Shown: positions 28,580-36,284, counted from the stretch's first letter. The stretch is DNA of 64,000 nt from GCA-2733415 sp049614485 (GCA_049614485.1 JBMZDR010000001.1:62001-126000); one strand, 5' to 3'. A program made the numbers and translations. Notes: a model not told the origin generated them from the sequence alone.

Positions 28580-29044
28580 TTAAAATTTTATCATAACTTT
28601 TGCTTCAACAATATCGTTGAATGCGATTTTTTCTACTTTATGTACGGTTACTTTTCCTTTGCCTACAGGTTTAGGTTCACGAGTATCCCACTCTAAAGTT
28701 ATTTCATTTTCATCAACTTTAGTTAATTCTCCTTCAAGAATTTTACTAGAATTAAGCTTAACTTCTAATTCTCTACCAATATTTTTAGTGTACTGTCTTT
28801 TTATTTTTAAAGGACTTGTAGCACCGCAAGATGTCACATCTAAAGAAAATTCATATTCATCACGATCTAAATTGTGTTCAATAGCTCTACTAATAAATAT
28901 GCAGTCTTGTACCGTTACACCATTGTCGCCATCAAGAACAACATTGATTTTATGGTCAGTATCTACAGAAAAATCGATCAAAAAAAGATCCTGTTTTTCG
29001 TCTAGTCCAGCATGTAATAATTCAGTAACTTTTTCTTTAAACAT
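28580..29044 (-). CDS. rimP: Ribosome maturation factor RimP
   Basis: Assembly factor for the 30S subunit. The 154 residues have the two-domain RimP layout: an N-terminal alpha/beta domain with FLIDFSVDTDHKINVVLDGDNGVTVQDC and DEYEFSLDVTSCGATSPLK, then a Sm-like C-terminal barrel. It is first in the rimP-nusA-infB operon, an order conserved across bacteria. Its leader contains a terminator-like hairpin 19 bases upstream of the ATG. Confidence 0.95.
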   Translation of the reverse strand: MFKEKVTELLHAGLDEKQDLFLIDFSVDTDHKINVVLDGDNGVTVQDCIFISRAIEHNLDRDEYEFSLDVTSCGATSPLKIKRQYTKNIGRELEVKLNSSKILEGELTKVDENEITLEWDTREPKPVGKGKVTVHKVEKIAFNDIVEAKVMIKF

Positions 29045-29057
29045 TGTATTTGGTTAT

Positions 29058-29082
29058 AAAAAGAGGGGACATCTGTCCCCTC
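29058..29082 (-). promoter_or_regulatory. Terminator-like leader hairpin upstream of rimP (possible attenuator)
   Basis: On the minus strand an 8-bp GC-rich stem GAGGGGAC/GTCCCCTC (29082-29075 with 29070-29063) with a 4-base loop is followed at once by five T, 19 bases before the rimP start. No other minus-strand gene lies upstream, so the hairpin sits within the short leader of rimP-nusA-infB. Confidence 0.55.
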
Positions 29083-29113
29083 ATTTATCATATTTTACAT
29101 AAAAAATGCGTTG

Positions 29114-29121
29114 CAAATATA
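29114..29121 (-). promoter_or_regulatory. Promoter -7 box for rimP-nusA-infB
   Basis: On the minus strand TATATTTG matches TAnnTTTG about 70 bases before the rimP ATG, placing transcription start just upstream of the leader hairpin. Confidence 0.5.
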
Positions 29122-29228
29122 CATCTTTTTTTGAACAATAAAAACTAAATGTACTAAGGCTATATTTTGTAACTAAATTTTGTATATTTATGTCTTAATA
29201 ATTAAACAACTAATCTTTAAAATATACT

Positions 29229-30053
29229 ATGAAAAAAATATTAGTCCCTACAGATTTCTCTTCCGGTTCAGAATCTGCTTTAAAAGTTGCTGCACAATTA
29301 GCGAAAAAATATGATAGTGAATTGCATGTACTTCACTTGTTAGAATTGCCTTTTAACATGGTTGATCCTATGCATGAAACAAGTGAGCTTCCTGAAGCTA
29401 TGTTTTTTATGAAAATGGCGCATAAAAATTTTCAAGCATTTCTTGATAAAGATTATTTATCTGGAATTACTGTTGTTGAAGGTATTCAAAACAACACAGC
29501 ATTTGAAGGTATAATTGATTCAGCACACGGTAAGGGTATTGATTTAATTGTTATGGGGTCTAGAGGTGCTTCTGGGTTTAAAGAAATGGTCATTGGTTCT
29601 AACACTGAAAAAGTTGTTCGTACTTCTGATGTGCCAGTGTTGGTTATTAAGAAAGAGGATGAGAATTTTAAAATTAACGATTTTGTTTTTGCTTGTGAAT
29701 TTACTTCAGAGTATAAAGAATCATTTTTAAATGCAATTAGTTTTGCTAATAAATCAAATGCAAAAATGCATTTACTAATTGTAAATACACCATCTGCATT
29801 TTTAACAACAGGAGAAGCAGAAGAGCGCATGAATTCGTTTTTAGAGGGGGTTAAATTAGATAACTACACCTTAAATATTTATAATGATGTTAGTATAGAA
29901 AAAGGAATTTTAAATTTCGGAAACTCTATTGACGCTGATGTTATTTCAATGAGTACGCACGGAAGAAAAGGATTATCTCATTTCTTTAATGGTAGTATTA
30001 GTGAAGATTTAGTAAATCATGCTAAAAGACCAGTGGTTACATTTAAAATATAA
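29229..30053 (+). CDS. Universal stress protein, tandem UspA domains
   Basis: Cytosolic stress protein with two UspA folds in 274 residues. Domain 1 (about 1-145) starts KKILVPTDFSSGSESALK and ends with the nucleotide-binding pattern VMGSRGASGFKEMVIGSNTEKVVRTSDVPVLVI. Domain 2 is more divergent but ends MSTHGRKGLSHFFNGSISEDLVNHAKRPVVT. The G-2x-G-9x-G-S/N pattern in domain 1 suggests ATP binding. It stands alone, divergent from rimP, and ends at the terminator at 30077. Which stress induces it cannot be read from the sequence. Confidence 0.93.
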   Translation: MKKILVPTDFSSGSESALKVAAQLAKKYDSELHVLHLLELPFNMVDPMHETSELPEAMFFMKMAHKNFQAFLDKDYLSGITVVEGIQNNTAFEGIIDSAHGKGIDLIVMGSRGASGFKEMVIGSNTEKVVRTSDVPVLVIKKEDENFKINDFVFACEFTSEYKESFLNAISFANKSNAKMHLLIVNTPSAFLTTGEAEERMNSFLEGVKLDNYTLNIYNDVSIEKGILNFGNSIDADVISMSTHGRKGLSHFFNGSISEDLVNHAKRPVVTFKI

Positions 30054-30076
30054 ATATAATTTTACACCAACTAAAG

Positions 30077-30104
30077 ACCTCTCACTTTTGAGAGGTTTTT
30101 TTTA
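30077..30104 (+). terminator. Rho-independent terminator after the universal stress gene
   Basis: Stem ACCTCTCA (30077-30084) with TGAGAGGT (30089-30096) and eight following T. Confidence 0.9.
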
Positions 30105-30124
30105 TATATAAAAGGCAAAATACG

Positions 30125-30132
30125 TACTTTTG
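30125..30132 (+). promoter_or_regulatory. Promoter -7 box for serS
   Basis: TACTTTTG matches TAnnTTTG, 21 bases before the serS start and just after the upstream terminator. Confidence 0.5.
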
Positions 30133-30153
30133 CCATTCTAAAAAATAATAGTA

Positions 30154-31425
30154 ATGTTACAAGTCCAATTTATTAAGGAAAATACCGAATTAATCGTAGA
30201 GCGTTTAAAAAAAAGAAATTTTGATGCCGCTCCAATTTTAAAAGAGGTTATAGCTTTAGATGATAAAAGAAGAAGCACACAAGTGTTGTTTGATGATACT
30301 CAGGCTGAATCAAATAAATTATCCAAAGAAATTGGAATGTTGTTTAAAAAAGGAGAAACCCAAAAGGCTAATCTTTTAAAAGAAAAAACTGTTCAGCTTA
30401 AAGAAAAAACAAAAGCATTAACAGAAGTTGTTAATGAGGTACAGAAAGCTTTAAGTGATTTACTTTATACCATTCCAAATGTACCACATGAGTTAGTAAA
30501 AGCAGGAAATAGTGAAGCAGATAATGAAGAAGTGTTTTCAGCTGGCGAAATACCAACATTACATGAAGGCGCTCTACCTCATTGGGAGTTGGCTAAAAAA
30601 TATGACATCATTGATTTTGAGTTAGGAAATAAAATTTCCGGTGCTGGTTTTCCTGTGTATAAAGGAAAAGGAGCGCGATTACAACGTGCATTAATTTCTT
30701 ACTTTTTAGATAAAAATGTTGATGCAGGTTATACAGAAGTACAGGTGCCACACTTGGTAAATGAAGCTTCAGCAACTGCCACGGGACAATTGCCAGATAA
30801 AGAAGGGCAAATGTATCATGATGCTCAAGATGATTTGTACCTGATACCAACAGGAGAAGTTCCTGTGACAAATATTTTAAGAAATGAGTTGATTTCTGAA
30901 AAAGATTTTCCAATATGTTATACGGCATACACACCATGTTTCAGGAGAGAAGCAGGAAGTTATGGTGCACATGTTAGAGGCTTGAATAGATTGCATCAAT
31001 TTGATAAAGTAGAAATAGTACGTTTTGAACACCCAGATAAATCTTATGAAGCTTTAGACGGAATGGTTGATCATATAAAAGATATTTTAGCAGACTTAAA
31101 ATTGCCATACAGAATTTTACGTTTATGTGGTGGCGATACAGGATTTGTTGCGGCAATGACCTATGATTTTGAATTGTTTTCTACGGCACAAGACCGTTGG
31201 TTAGAAATCAGTTCAGCATCTAACTTTGAAAATTACCAAGCTAACAGATTGAAATTGCGTTTTAAAGACAGCAAAAACAAAAAACATTTAGCACATACTT
31301 TAAACGGAAGTGCATTAGCATTACCGCGTGTTTTAGCTGGGATATTAGAAAATTATCAAACACCAGAAGGAATTAAAATTCCTGAATGTTTAGTAAAATA
31401 TACAGGATTCGATATTATAAATTAG
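30154..31425 (+). CDS. serS: Seryl-tRNA synthetase
   Basis: Class II aminoacyl-tRNA synthetase. The N-terminal coiled-coil arm that grips the tRNA-Ser long variable arm spans about 30-105. The catalytic core shows motif 2 (FRREAGSYGAHVRGLNRLHQF) and motif 3 (NGSALALPRVLAGILENYQ), plus LRLCGGDTGFVAAMTYDFE and EISSASNFENYQANR. Its 423 residues are the normal length. Own promoter, and a terminator at 31445. Confidence 0.98.
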   Translation: MLQVQFIKENTELIVERLKKRNFDAAPILKEVIALDDKRRSTQVLFDDTQAESNKLSKEIGMLFKKGETQKANLLKEKTVQLKEKTKALTEVVNEVQKALSDLLYTIPNVPHELVKAGNSEADNEEVFSAGEIPTLHEGALPHWELAKKYDIIDFELGNKISGAGFPVYKGKGARLQRALISYFLDKNVDAGYTEVQVPHLVNEASATATGQLPDKEGQMYHDAQDDLYLIPTGEVPVTNILRNELISEKDFPICYTAYTPCFRREAGSYGAHVRGLNRLHQFDKVEIVRFEHPDKSYEALDGMVDHIKDILADLKLPYRILRLCGGDTGFVAAMTYDFELFSTAQDRWLEISSASNFENYQANRLKLRFKDSKNKKHLAHTLNGSALALPRVLAGILENYQTPEGIKIPECLVKYTGFDIIN

Positions 31426-31444
31426 AATCTATAAATAACACTAA

Positions 31445-31475
31445 AAAGCATGCTTGTAGTAGCGTGCTTTTTTTT
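31445..31475 (+). terminator. Rho-independent terminator after serS
   Basis: Stem AAAGCATGC (31445-31453) with GCGTGCTTT (31462-31470), one G-U pair, then T residues. It ends 14 bases before the next gene's ATG. Confidence 0.8.
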
Positions 31476-31488
31476 GCTACTTTTAACT

Positions 31489-32466
31489 ATGTTTCAAGAA
31501 GAAATTTTTAATATAACTACAGAGCAAGAGTTTAATTCTTTAGCATTAAAAGTGTTTAAGTATCAATTTAAGAACAACAAAGTGTACCGGTCATTTTGTG
31601 ATTTATTGTACAAACACCCAAGTGATGTCAATACAATTTCCGACATCCCTTTTTTGCCAATAGAGTTTTTTAAAAGTAAATCAATTTTATCTTCCAATAA
31701 TGAAGTAAAAACAGTTTTTACAAGCTCCGGGACTACAGGGTCTGTAACCAGTAAACATATGCTGACGGATATGTCTGTGTATGAAAATAGCTATTTGAAA
31801 GGCTTTGCGCATTTCTACGGCCCTATTGAAGACTATGTGGTGCTTGCATTGCTACCCTCTTATTTAGAACGCGAAGGATCATCGTTAATTTATATGGTTG
31901 AAGATTTAATAAAAAAATCTAACCATATTGATAGTGGTTTTTACCTAAATAATCTTGATGATTTGAAAGAAAAACTCATCAGACTTGATCAAGCAGGTCG
32001 AAAAGTTTTGCTTATAGGGGTGTCTTTTGCATTGTTAGATTTAATTGAACTGCATCAGTTTCAACTAAACCATACCATTGTGATGGAAACTGGCGGGATG
32101 AAAGGACGACGAAAAGAACTGATTAGAGCAGAGTTGCACCATGACCTTAAAAAAGGCTTTGGGGTTTCTGTAATTCATTCTGAATATGGAATGACAGAAT
32201 TACTGTCACAAGCCTATTCTAAAGGTAATGGGGTTTTTAATTGCCCGCCCTGGATGAATGTATTAACTCGGGATACAGAAGACCCTTTAAGTATTCAAAC
32301 TCCGGGTAAAACTGGTGGTTTAAATATTATTGATTTGGCTAATGTTAATTCTTGTGCCTTTATTGCAACACAAGATTTAGGAAAAAAAACAGATACAGGG
32401 CAATTTGAAGTTATTGGTAGGTTTGATAATTCAGATATACGAGGGTGTAACTTAATGGTTTTGTGA
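31489..32466 (+). CDS. LuxE-like acyl-protein synthetase/acyltransferase
   Basis: Member of the LuxE/PaaK-related adenylating superfamily. The P-loop-like FTSSGTTGSVTSKH lies at about residues 78-91, with ALLPSYLERE and a C-terminal GRFDNSDIRGCNLM. LuxE proper activates fatty acids as part of a bioluminescence reductase, but no lux genes are here; flavobacterial homologues are lone genes of unknown substrate. The start at 31489 (MFQEEIF, 325 residues) is preferred over an in-frame ATG at 31450, because the first 13 codons of the longer form are the serS terminator. Confidence 0.82.
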   Translation: MFQEEIFNITTEQEFNSLALKVFKYQFKNNKVYRSFCDLLYKHPSDVNTISDIPFLPIEFFKSKSILSSNNEVKTVFTSSGTTGSVTSKHMLTDMSVYENSYLKGFAHFYGPIEDYVVLALLPSYLEREGSSLIYMVEDLIKKSNHIDSGFYLNNLDDLKEKLIRLDQAGRKVLLIGVSFALLDLIELHQFQLNHTIVMETGGMKGRRKELIRAELHHDLKKGFGVSVIHSEYGMTELLSQAYSKGNGVFNCPPWMNVLTRDTEDPLSIQTPGKTGGLNIIDLANVNSCAFIATQDLGKKTDTGQFEVIGRFDNSDIRGCNLMVL

Positions 32467-32573
32467 GTGTTAAAAATGTTAAAGTTTTGATTGTAATGTA
32501 ATATAATTGAAATTATTACGTCTTATATACTGTGAAAAGGAATACTTTTTTTTCATAAAGTTAGTTAGTTTAA

Positions 32574-32611
32574 AAGCCCAAAACATTTTTTGTTTTGGGC
32601 TTTTTTTTTGA
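32574..32611 (+). terminator. Rho-independent terminator after the LuxE-like gene
   Basis: Perfect 12-bp stem AAGCCCAAAACA (32574-32585) with 32591-32602, five-base T loop, then a T-run. Confidence 0.92.
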
Positions 32612-32656
32612 TAAATACTTAACGTAAGTATAAGACTAATGTGTTTTTAGTCTGCT

Positions 32657-33097
32657 TTAATTTCTGTTTTGCTTGGCAGATTCTTCTAGTTCATCATCCA
32701 AGCTAACGTCCCAATTCAGGTTTTGAACTTGCCATAGATCATTTGGTTTATACATAACAAAGGTCAGGCGCACGGGTTGTCGGTCATATTTGAGCATATA
32801 GCTTATCAATTTCAAATTTTTTCCGACACTTTTTTCCGTTATCAATTCATAATTATAATAGTTGCCAACCAAAGGAAGTAAATCCTTAAATTTTGTTTTC
32901 AAACTTTCTATTCCGTCTATGTTTCTTTCCATCCACTTATTGGTTGAAAAGGCGTAATCCATAGCTTTCATCGGTTCGTTTTCGAATATTCTAAAAAATT
33001 CAGTTGTAATATCTTTTTCAGAAGATTGTGCATTCAATTTCGTTATAAATGTTAGTGATATTATAAGCACTAACAATAGGGGATGTGTTTTTCTCAT
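32657..33097 (-). CDS. Secreted protein of unknown function
   Basis: 146 residues with a signal peptide (MRKTHPLLLVLI to KLNAQ) and a mature part of about 120 residues. FFRIFENEPMKAMDYAFSTNKWM, a Tyr-rich middle (GNYYNYELITEKS) and WQVQNLNWD near the end suggest a small alpha+beta, NTF2-like fold, but I do not recognise a named family with certainty. ATG 33097 is preferred over the longer frame from 33157 because it gives a clean signal peptide. A 7-bp hairpin (32633-32653) follows the stop. It is the last of three minus-strand genes in the accessory segment. Confidence 0.7.
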   Translation of the reverse strand: MRKTHPLLLVLIISLTFITKLNAQSSEKDITTEFFRIFENEPMKAMDYAFSTNKWMERNIDGIESLKTKFKDLLPLVGNYYNYELITEKSVGKNLKLISYMLKYDRQPVRLTFVMYKPNDLWQVQNLNWDVSLDDELEESAKQNRN

Positions 33098-33137
33098 CAG
33101 TTTTTTTTTGAATATTTTATGACGTTTTTGTATATGG

Positions 33138-33244
33138 TTTGTTGCGTGTTTAAGCAACTAATTTAGCAAATAAAAACCGAATAGAAAATCCGCAAGGATT
33201 TTCGTAAACAAGCTCGAACTAACAATTATTTATACACGTTGTTG
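33138..33244 (-). repeat. Intergenic repeat-like element B with hairpin core
   Basis: Between two accessory genes. It carries a core hairpin GAAAATCC (33184-33191), loop GCAA, GGATTTTC (33196-33203), and imperfect outer arms CGTGTTTAA (33145-33153) and TTATACACG (33230-33238). Its right end has TATACACGTTGTTG (33231-33244), which differs at one base from the motif in element A at 33838. Confidence 0.5.
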
Positions 33245-33255
33245 CCACACGTTTT

Positions 33256-33771
33256 TTATTTCAGTTTCAGCGAGTCAGTTTTTGATTCCGCTTTATTTTT
33301 CAGTTCGTTAATTGAGTTTTCAATACTTTCCATTTTAGAATTCAGATTTTCTATTTCTGAATTTTTTGTTTCTTTAAAAGAATTAAATTTCAGGTTAAGA
33401 TTAGTGAGTGCTATTATTAATCCAATAATCGGCAAAATGAATAACACGACATTTTTTAAAATTCTATGGTTTTCATTCAAGTACTTTTTGTTTGAATAAG
33501 CACTAATTCCGTAATCTTCGTTAATCATATATCCTTTTCCCGCTTTCAGGTCAAAGAATTCGATTTCTTTGTTTTTATAGAGTTCGGATAAAATCAGTTC
33601 TCTTTCATTTTTTTTACCTTTCAGAAAACTGTCAATTTCAGAAAGTGTCAAACCAACTTTATCAGCACTTACAGTTTTTCGAGGACCATTCAAGTCCTTA
33701 GAATTTAAATCGCTTTTATACTTTGAGTATAATTTATGTAACAATTTATGTCTGGTTCGATTAAATCTCAT
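33256..33771 (-). CDS. Hypothetical protein with one membrane segment and C-terminal coiled coil
   Basis: 171 residues from ATG 33771 (the frame is open to 33846, but the upstream codons fall in repeat element A). The N-terminal half is basic (MRFNRTRHKLLHKLYSKYK) and contains a possible small helical or winged-helix unit around LTLSEIDSFLKGKKNERELILSELYKNKEIEFF. One transmembrane segment (about 108-126, NVVLFILPIIGLIIALTN) is followed by a predicted coiled coil of about 40 residues rich in Glu, Asn, Ser and Lys. I recognise no family. It could be a membrane-bound partner of the DGQHR gene 58 bases upstream, but nothing proves that. Confidence 0.6.
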   Translation of the reverse strand: MRFNRTRHKLLHKLYSKYKSDLNSKDLNGPRKTVSADKVGLTLSEIDSFLKGKKNERELILSELYKNKEIEFFDLKAGKGYMINEDYGISAYSNKKYLNENHRILKNVVLFILPIIGLIIALTNLNLKFNSFKETKNSEIENLNSKMESIENSINELKNKAESKTDSLKLK

Positions 33772-33791
33772 TGGTTGGCTCAAATGTGTGT

Positions 33792-33857
33792 AACGTTCCG
33801 TGTATGGTGTCGTAGCATCCCGAAGGGTGCTATGCACTATACACATTGTTGTAAGAA
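33792..33857 (-). repeat. Intergenic repeat-like element A overlapping the DGQHR gene end
   Basis: An interrupted inverted repeat: GTGTAT (33800-33805), GTG (33807-33809) and TAGCA (33813-33817) pair with TGCTA (33828-33832), CAC (33835-33837) and ATACAC (33839-33844) around CCC-GAA-GGG, with unpaired bases between the blocks. TATACACATTGTTG (33838-33851) repeats the end of element B. The last codons of the DGQHR gene (YNNVYSA-stop) lie within it. Confidence 0.5.
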
Positions 33858-36223
33858 GTTTTATTACAATGGTTATACATTACTTTTAGTAATTCAACTT
33901 CTTCCTTACTTAGTCCATTGTTTTTTGAAGCTTCATGAGCCCAATTATTTCTTAATGAACCAAACTTTGATATCCATCTAGTTTTCTCTTTATTACTATT
34001 AAAACCAAGACCTATGTCAATTGAAAATAGTTCTTTGAATGTTTTAAATTCTGTATTATCAACTGAAATGTTCTCACGTTTATCAAAATATTTATCAATA
34101 ATTGTTTTGTAGTCGCTAATCCCAAACATTTCAGTCCATTCAACAGTCTTTTTTTCCTTAAACTCTTTGTAATACCTTTCCATCTCAGCGTTTGCACTAG
34201 CTTGGCATTTTGTTTTTATTGTATTTATTTCCAATTCCCAATTTTCTCCAAACATTGATTTTAAATTTTCAATAACTTTTGTTTTCATGAATTTTTCAAT
34301 GGAAATCCCATATTTTCTTCCTTCATCTTGTAGGTTGGTATCATGTCTTTCTTTCCACTCTATTAATTCTATCGGATTGTAATCAGTAAATTTTTCATTT
34401 ATTAATTCCTGAAAAAATCTCAACCACTTAATATCTGCACCTGCTCCAATAAGATTTAAAAGGTTTTCTTCTCTCTGCTTTTTAAGATTATTGATGCCAT
34501 CTAATAATGCAACAAAATATTTCTGCATTTCCTCAAACCTTTCTTGAGGCTTACTTTTTTTATTAATTAGTCCTTTTTCAGTAAGATAAGAGTTTAGGCT
34601 ACCTATTATATTAATAAATGCGTAAGTACCCCTGTTTGATAATATAAAATATCTTTCTCTAGAAAAGATAGGACTGTAATTTTCTTCAACAAAAGAATAG
34701 CAAAGTTCAATAAGCTTGCATACTGATTTTTTTGCTTTCCTCATTTCCTGATCATGACTATTATTATTTGTGTCGTAAAGGCATGAGTTCAAATTTTTAT
34801 CGGAATATTTATTTCCTTTAGCACTAGGTAATAAACCAGATGCGCTAATCGCTGTAGCAAAAGGTTTAAATGCTAATTCTGCTTTATCTTCTCCAATAGA
34901 TATCTTATTTAACAATGGTGAGCTTTGAGAAATACAAAGCATTTTAATTATTGACGAGCGTAAAGCTTTTATTCTTGAATCAGCTCTATCCGAATCCCAA
35001 AATAAATCCTCCTCTAAGGTTAATCTTAAACTTGGGCTTACAGCTTTTTGATTCTGATTAATATTCATAAACATTTCAAGCTGAGTAATAGAGGGTAGAT
35101 TAGAAAATGCAACTACAGGTATTGTATTGGAATCTTTAAACTTTGAATTAGCATATCCATAAAGTCTGTGTTGACCATCTATTATGTATGCAATACTATA
35201 TGCGTTTGGTAATTTCAGCATACCATACCTTGATGATGAACTACCTGATTTTGAACCAGCTTCAAAAATGATTTTGTGTTTTTTAGTATTGAAATTAACA
35301 ATGATAGAATTTGGGAAGAAGCCACCTCCGTTGCCATCTGGCCCATCAATAAAGGTCGTAATTCCTTTTAATCTGCTCGGTACTAATAATCTCTGGTATG
35401 TAGGCATTTCCTCTTCATTCGCCTTTGTACGATGTAAAACAAACCCCATTTTTAATAAAATTCCTGGTTCTATGGAAAACATGTAGTACTTCAATCCACC
35501 CATGTCGCCTTCAACTGCAGGGATTTCTATTTTTTCATTATTAATTAGTTGATTTTTAAATAACAAACCCATGAACTGATATGTAGCCGCCTTTTTATAA
35601 TTTTTAATGATACTATCAACATATTGAAATGAACTGTCATTATGATGGTACGAATTAGTGCTGAAAAATCGTTGCATATCAATACTTTCAGGATCTATTC
35701 TTAGGTTGTTAGTTGCGAAAATAAATTTAGTTCTAACTGTATTGTTGAATACTTGTTTTAAAACTTTTGTAAAACCATCTAAACGTAAACCAAGTAAATC
35801 GAATTCATCTTTATAAGATGGAGCTTTCTTTAATCTTTCCGATGATTTGCACTCAACGATAATTGCTGTTTCGTTATTAATTGCAATTACATCAATTTGC
35901 TTTTTGTCTTTAGGATCTTTACTAAAAGGAAGTTCTAAGGTTTCATCAATGTTTAAAGTACGGAAGCCTAGTTCATAGAATTGGCACCAAACAGCATCTT
36001 CAAATTTTTTGGAATGAGACTTCTTTTTTGTTAGCTTGGTTTTTGTTTTGAGAATAGTATCAACAGTCCATCCTTCTTTCTCATAGTCGCTAACTAAATT
36101 GTGATCAATGCTTATCTTATAATCTGCACTCTTTTTTGCTTTATAAAGCTTACCTAGTAATGATGGGTCGCTAGTGATTTTAGATTTTAATTCAATTACT
36201 TGTTCATTACTAATATATCCCAT
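33830..36223 (-). CDS. DGQHR-domain protein with PD-(D/E)XK-like nuclease and HEPN-type ends
   Basis: 797 residues, no signal peptide, predicted cytosolic. Residues 72-128 look like a restriction-type nuclease core: KKFEDAVWCQFYELGF, then Asp111 in KQIDVIAI and Glu124-x-Lys126 in IIVECKSS, the D...ExK pattern. The central DGQHR domain has DGQHRL (349-354) and FMNINQNQKAVSPSLR, as in DndB, which regulates phosphorothioate DNA modification, and in related ParB-superfamily proteins. The C terminus has LRNNWAHEAS: Arg758 and His763 fit the RNxxxH motif of HEPN ribonucleases. No dnd or dpd genes are in the window. Start 36223 (MGYISNEQ) avoids the tyrS-side hairpin. Function in phage defence is inferred from domains and context, not shown. 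Confidence 0.8.
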   Translation of the reverse strand: MGYISNEQVIELKSKITSDPSLLGKLYKAKKSADYKISIDHNLVSDYEKEGWTVDTILKTKTKLTKKKSHSKKFEDAVWCQFYELGFRTLNIDETLELPFSKDPKDKKQIDVIAINNETAIIVECKSSERLKKAPSYKDEFDLLGLRLDGFTKVLKQVFNNTVRTKFIFATNNLRIDPESIDMQRFFSTNSYHHNDSSFQYVDSIIKNYKKAATYQFMGLLFKNQLINNEKIEIPAVEGDMGGLKYYMFSIEPGILLKMGFVLHRTKANEEEMPTYQRLLVPSRLKGITTFIDGPDGNGGGFFPNSIIVNFNTKKHKIIFEAGSKSGSSSSRYGMLKLPNAYSIAYIIDGQHRLYGYANSKFKDSNTIPVVAFSNLPSITQLEMFMNINQNQKAVSPSLRLTLEEDLFWDSDRADSRIKALRSSIIKMLCISQSSPLLNKISIGEDKAELAFKPFATAISASGLLPSAKGNKYSDKNLNSCLYDTNNNSHDQEMRKAKKSVCKLIELCYSFVEENYSPIFSRERYFILSNRGTYAFINIIGSLNSYLTEKGLINKKSKPQERFEEMQKYFVALLDGINNLKKQREENLLNLIGAGADIKWLRFFQELINEKFTDYNPIELIEWKERHDTNLQDEGRKYGISIEKFMKTKVIENLKSMFGENWELEINTIKTKCQASANAEMERYYKEFKEKKTVEWTEMFGISDYKTIIDKYFDKRENISVDNTEFKTFKELFSIDIGLGFNSNKEKTRWISKFGSLRNNWAHEASKNNGLSKEEVELLKVMYNHCNKTSYNNVYSA

Positions 36224-36236
36224 GTTATTTTTTAAT

Positions 36237-36248
36237 TTCTTACAACAA
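36237..36248 (+). repeat. Right 12-bp inverted repeat bracketing the DGQHR gene
   Basis: TTCTTACAACAA here is the exact reverse complement of TTGTTGTAAGAA at 33846-33857. The pair encloses all but the last five codons of the DGQHR gene. Confidence 0.5.
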
Positions 36249-36278
36249 GTCAATAAACACAATAGTGTTTATTGACTT
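36247..36278 (-). terminator. Strong hairpin between tyrS and the DGQHR gene
   Basis: Perfect 14-bp stem AAGTCAATAAACAC (36247-36260) with 36265-36278 and a 4-base loop, 6 bases after the tyrS stop. In the tyrS direction it is followed by TTGTTGTAAG rather than a proper T-run, so termination may be weak. Confidence 0.6.
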
Positions 36279-36284
36279 ATTAGC

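Noticed and set aside
28617..29102. 161-codon open frame antisense to rimP
   Set aside because: The minus-strand rimP is clear from family motifs and operon order, and the antisense frame shows no domain.
31450..31488. An N-terminal extension of the LuxE-like protein starting at ATG 31450
   Set aside because: These 13 codons are the serS terminator hairpin and its T-run; the hydrophobic stretch is a by-product of that DNA.
32657..33771. Toxin-antitoxin reading of the two small accessory genes
   Set aside because: One is secreted and the other membrane-bound, they are 159 bases apart, and neither shows a toxin or antitoxin motif.
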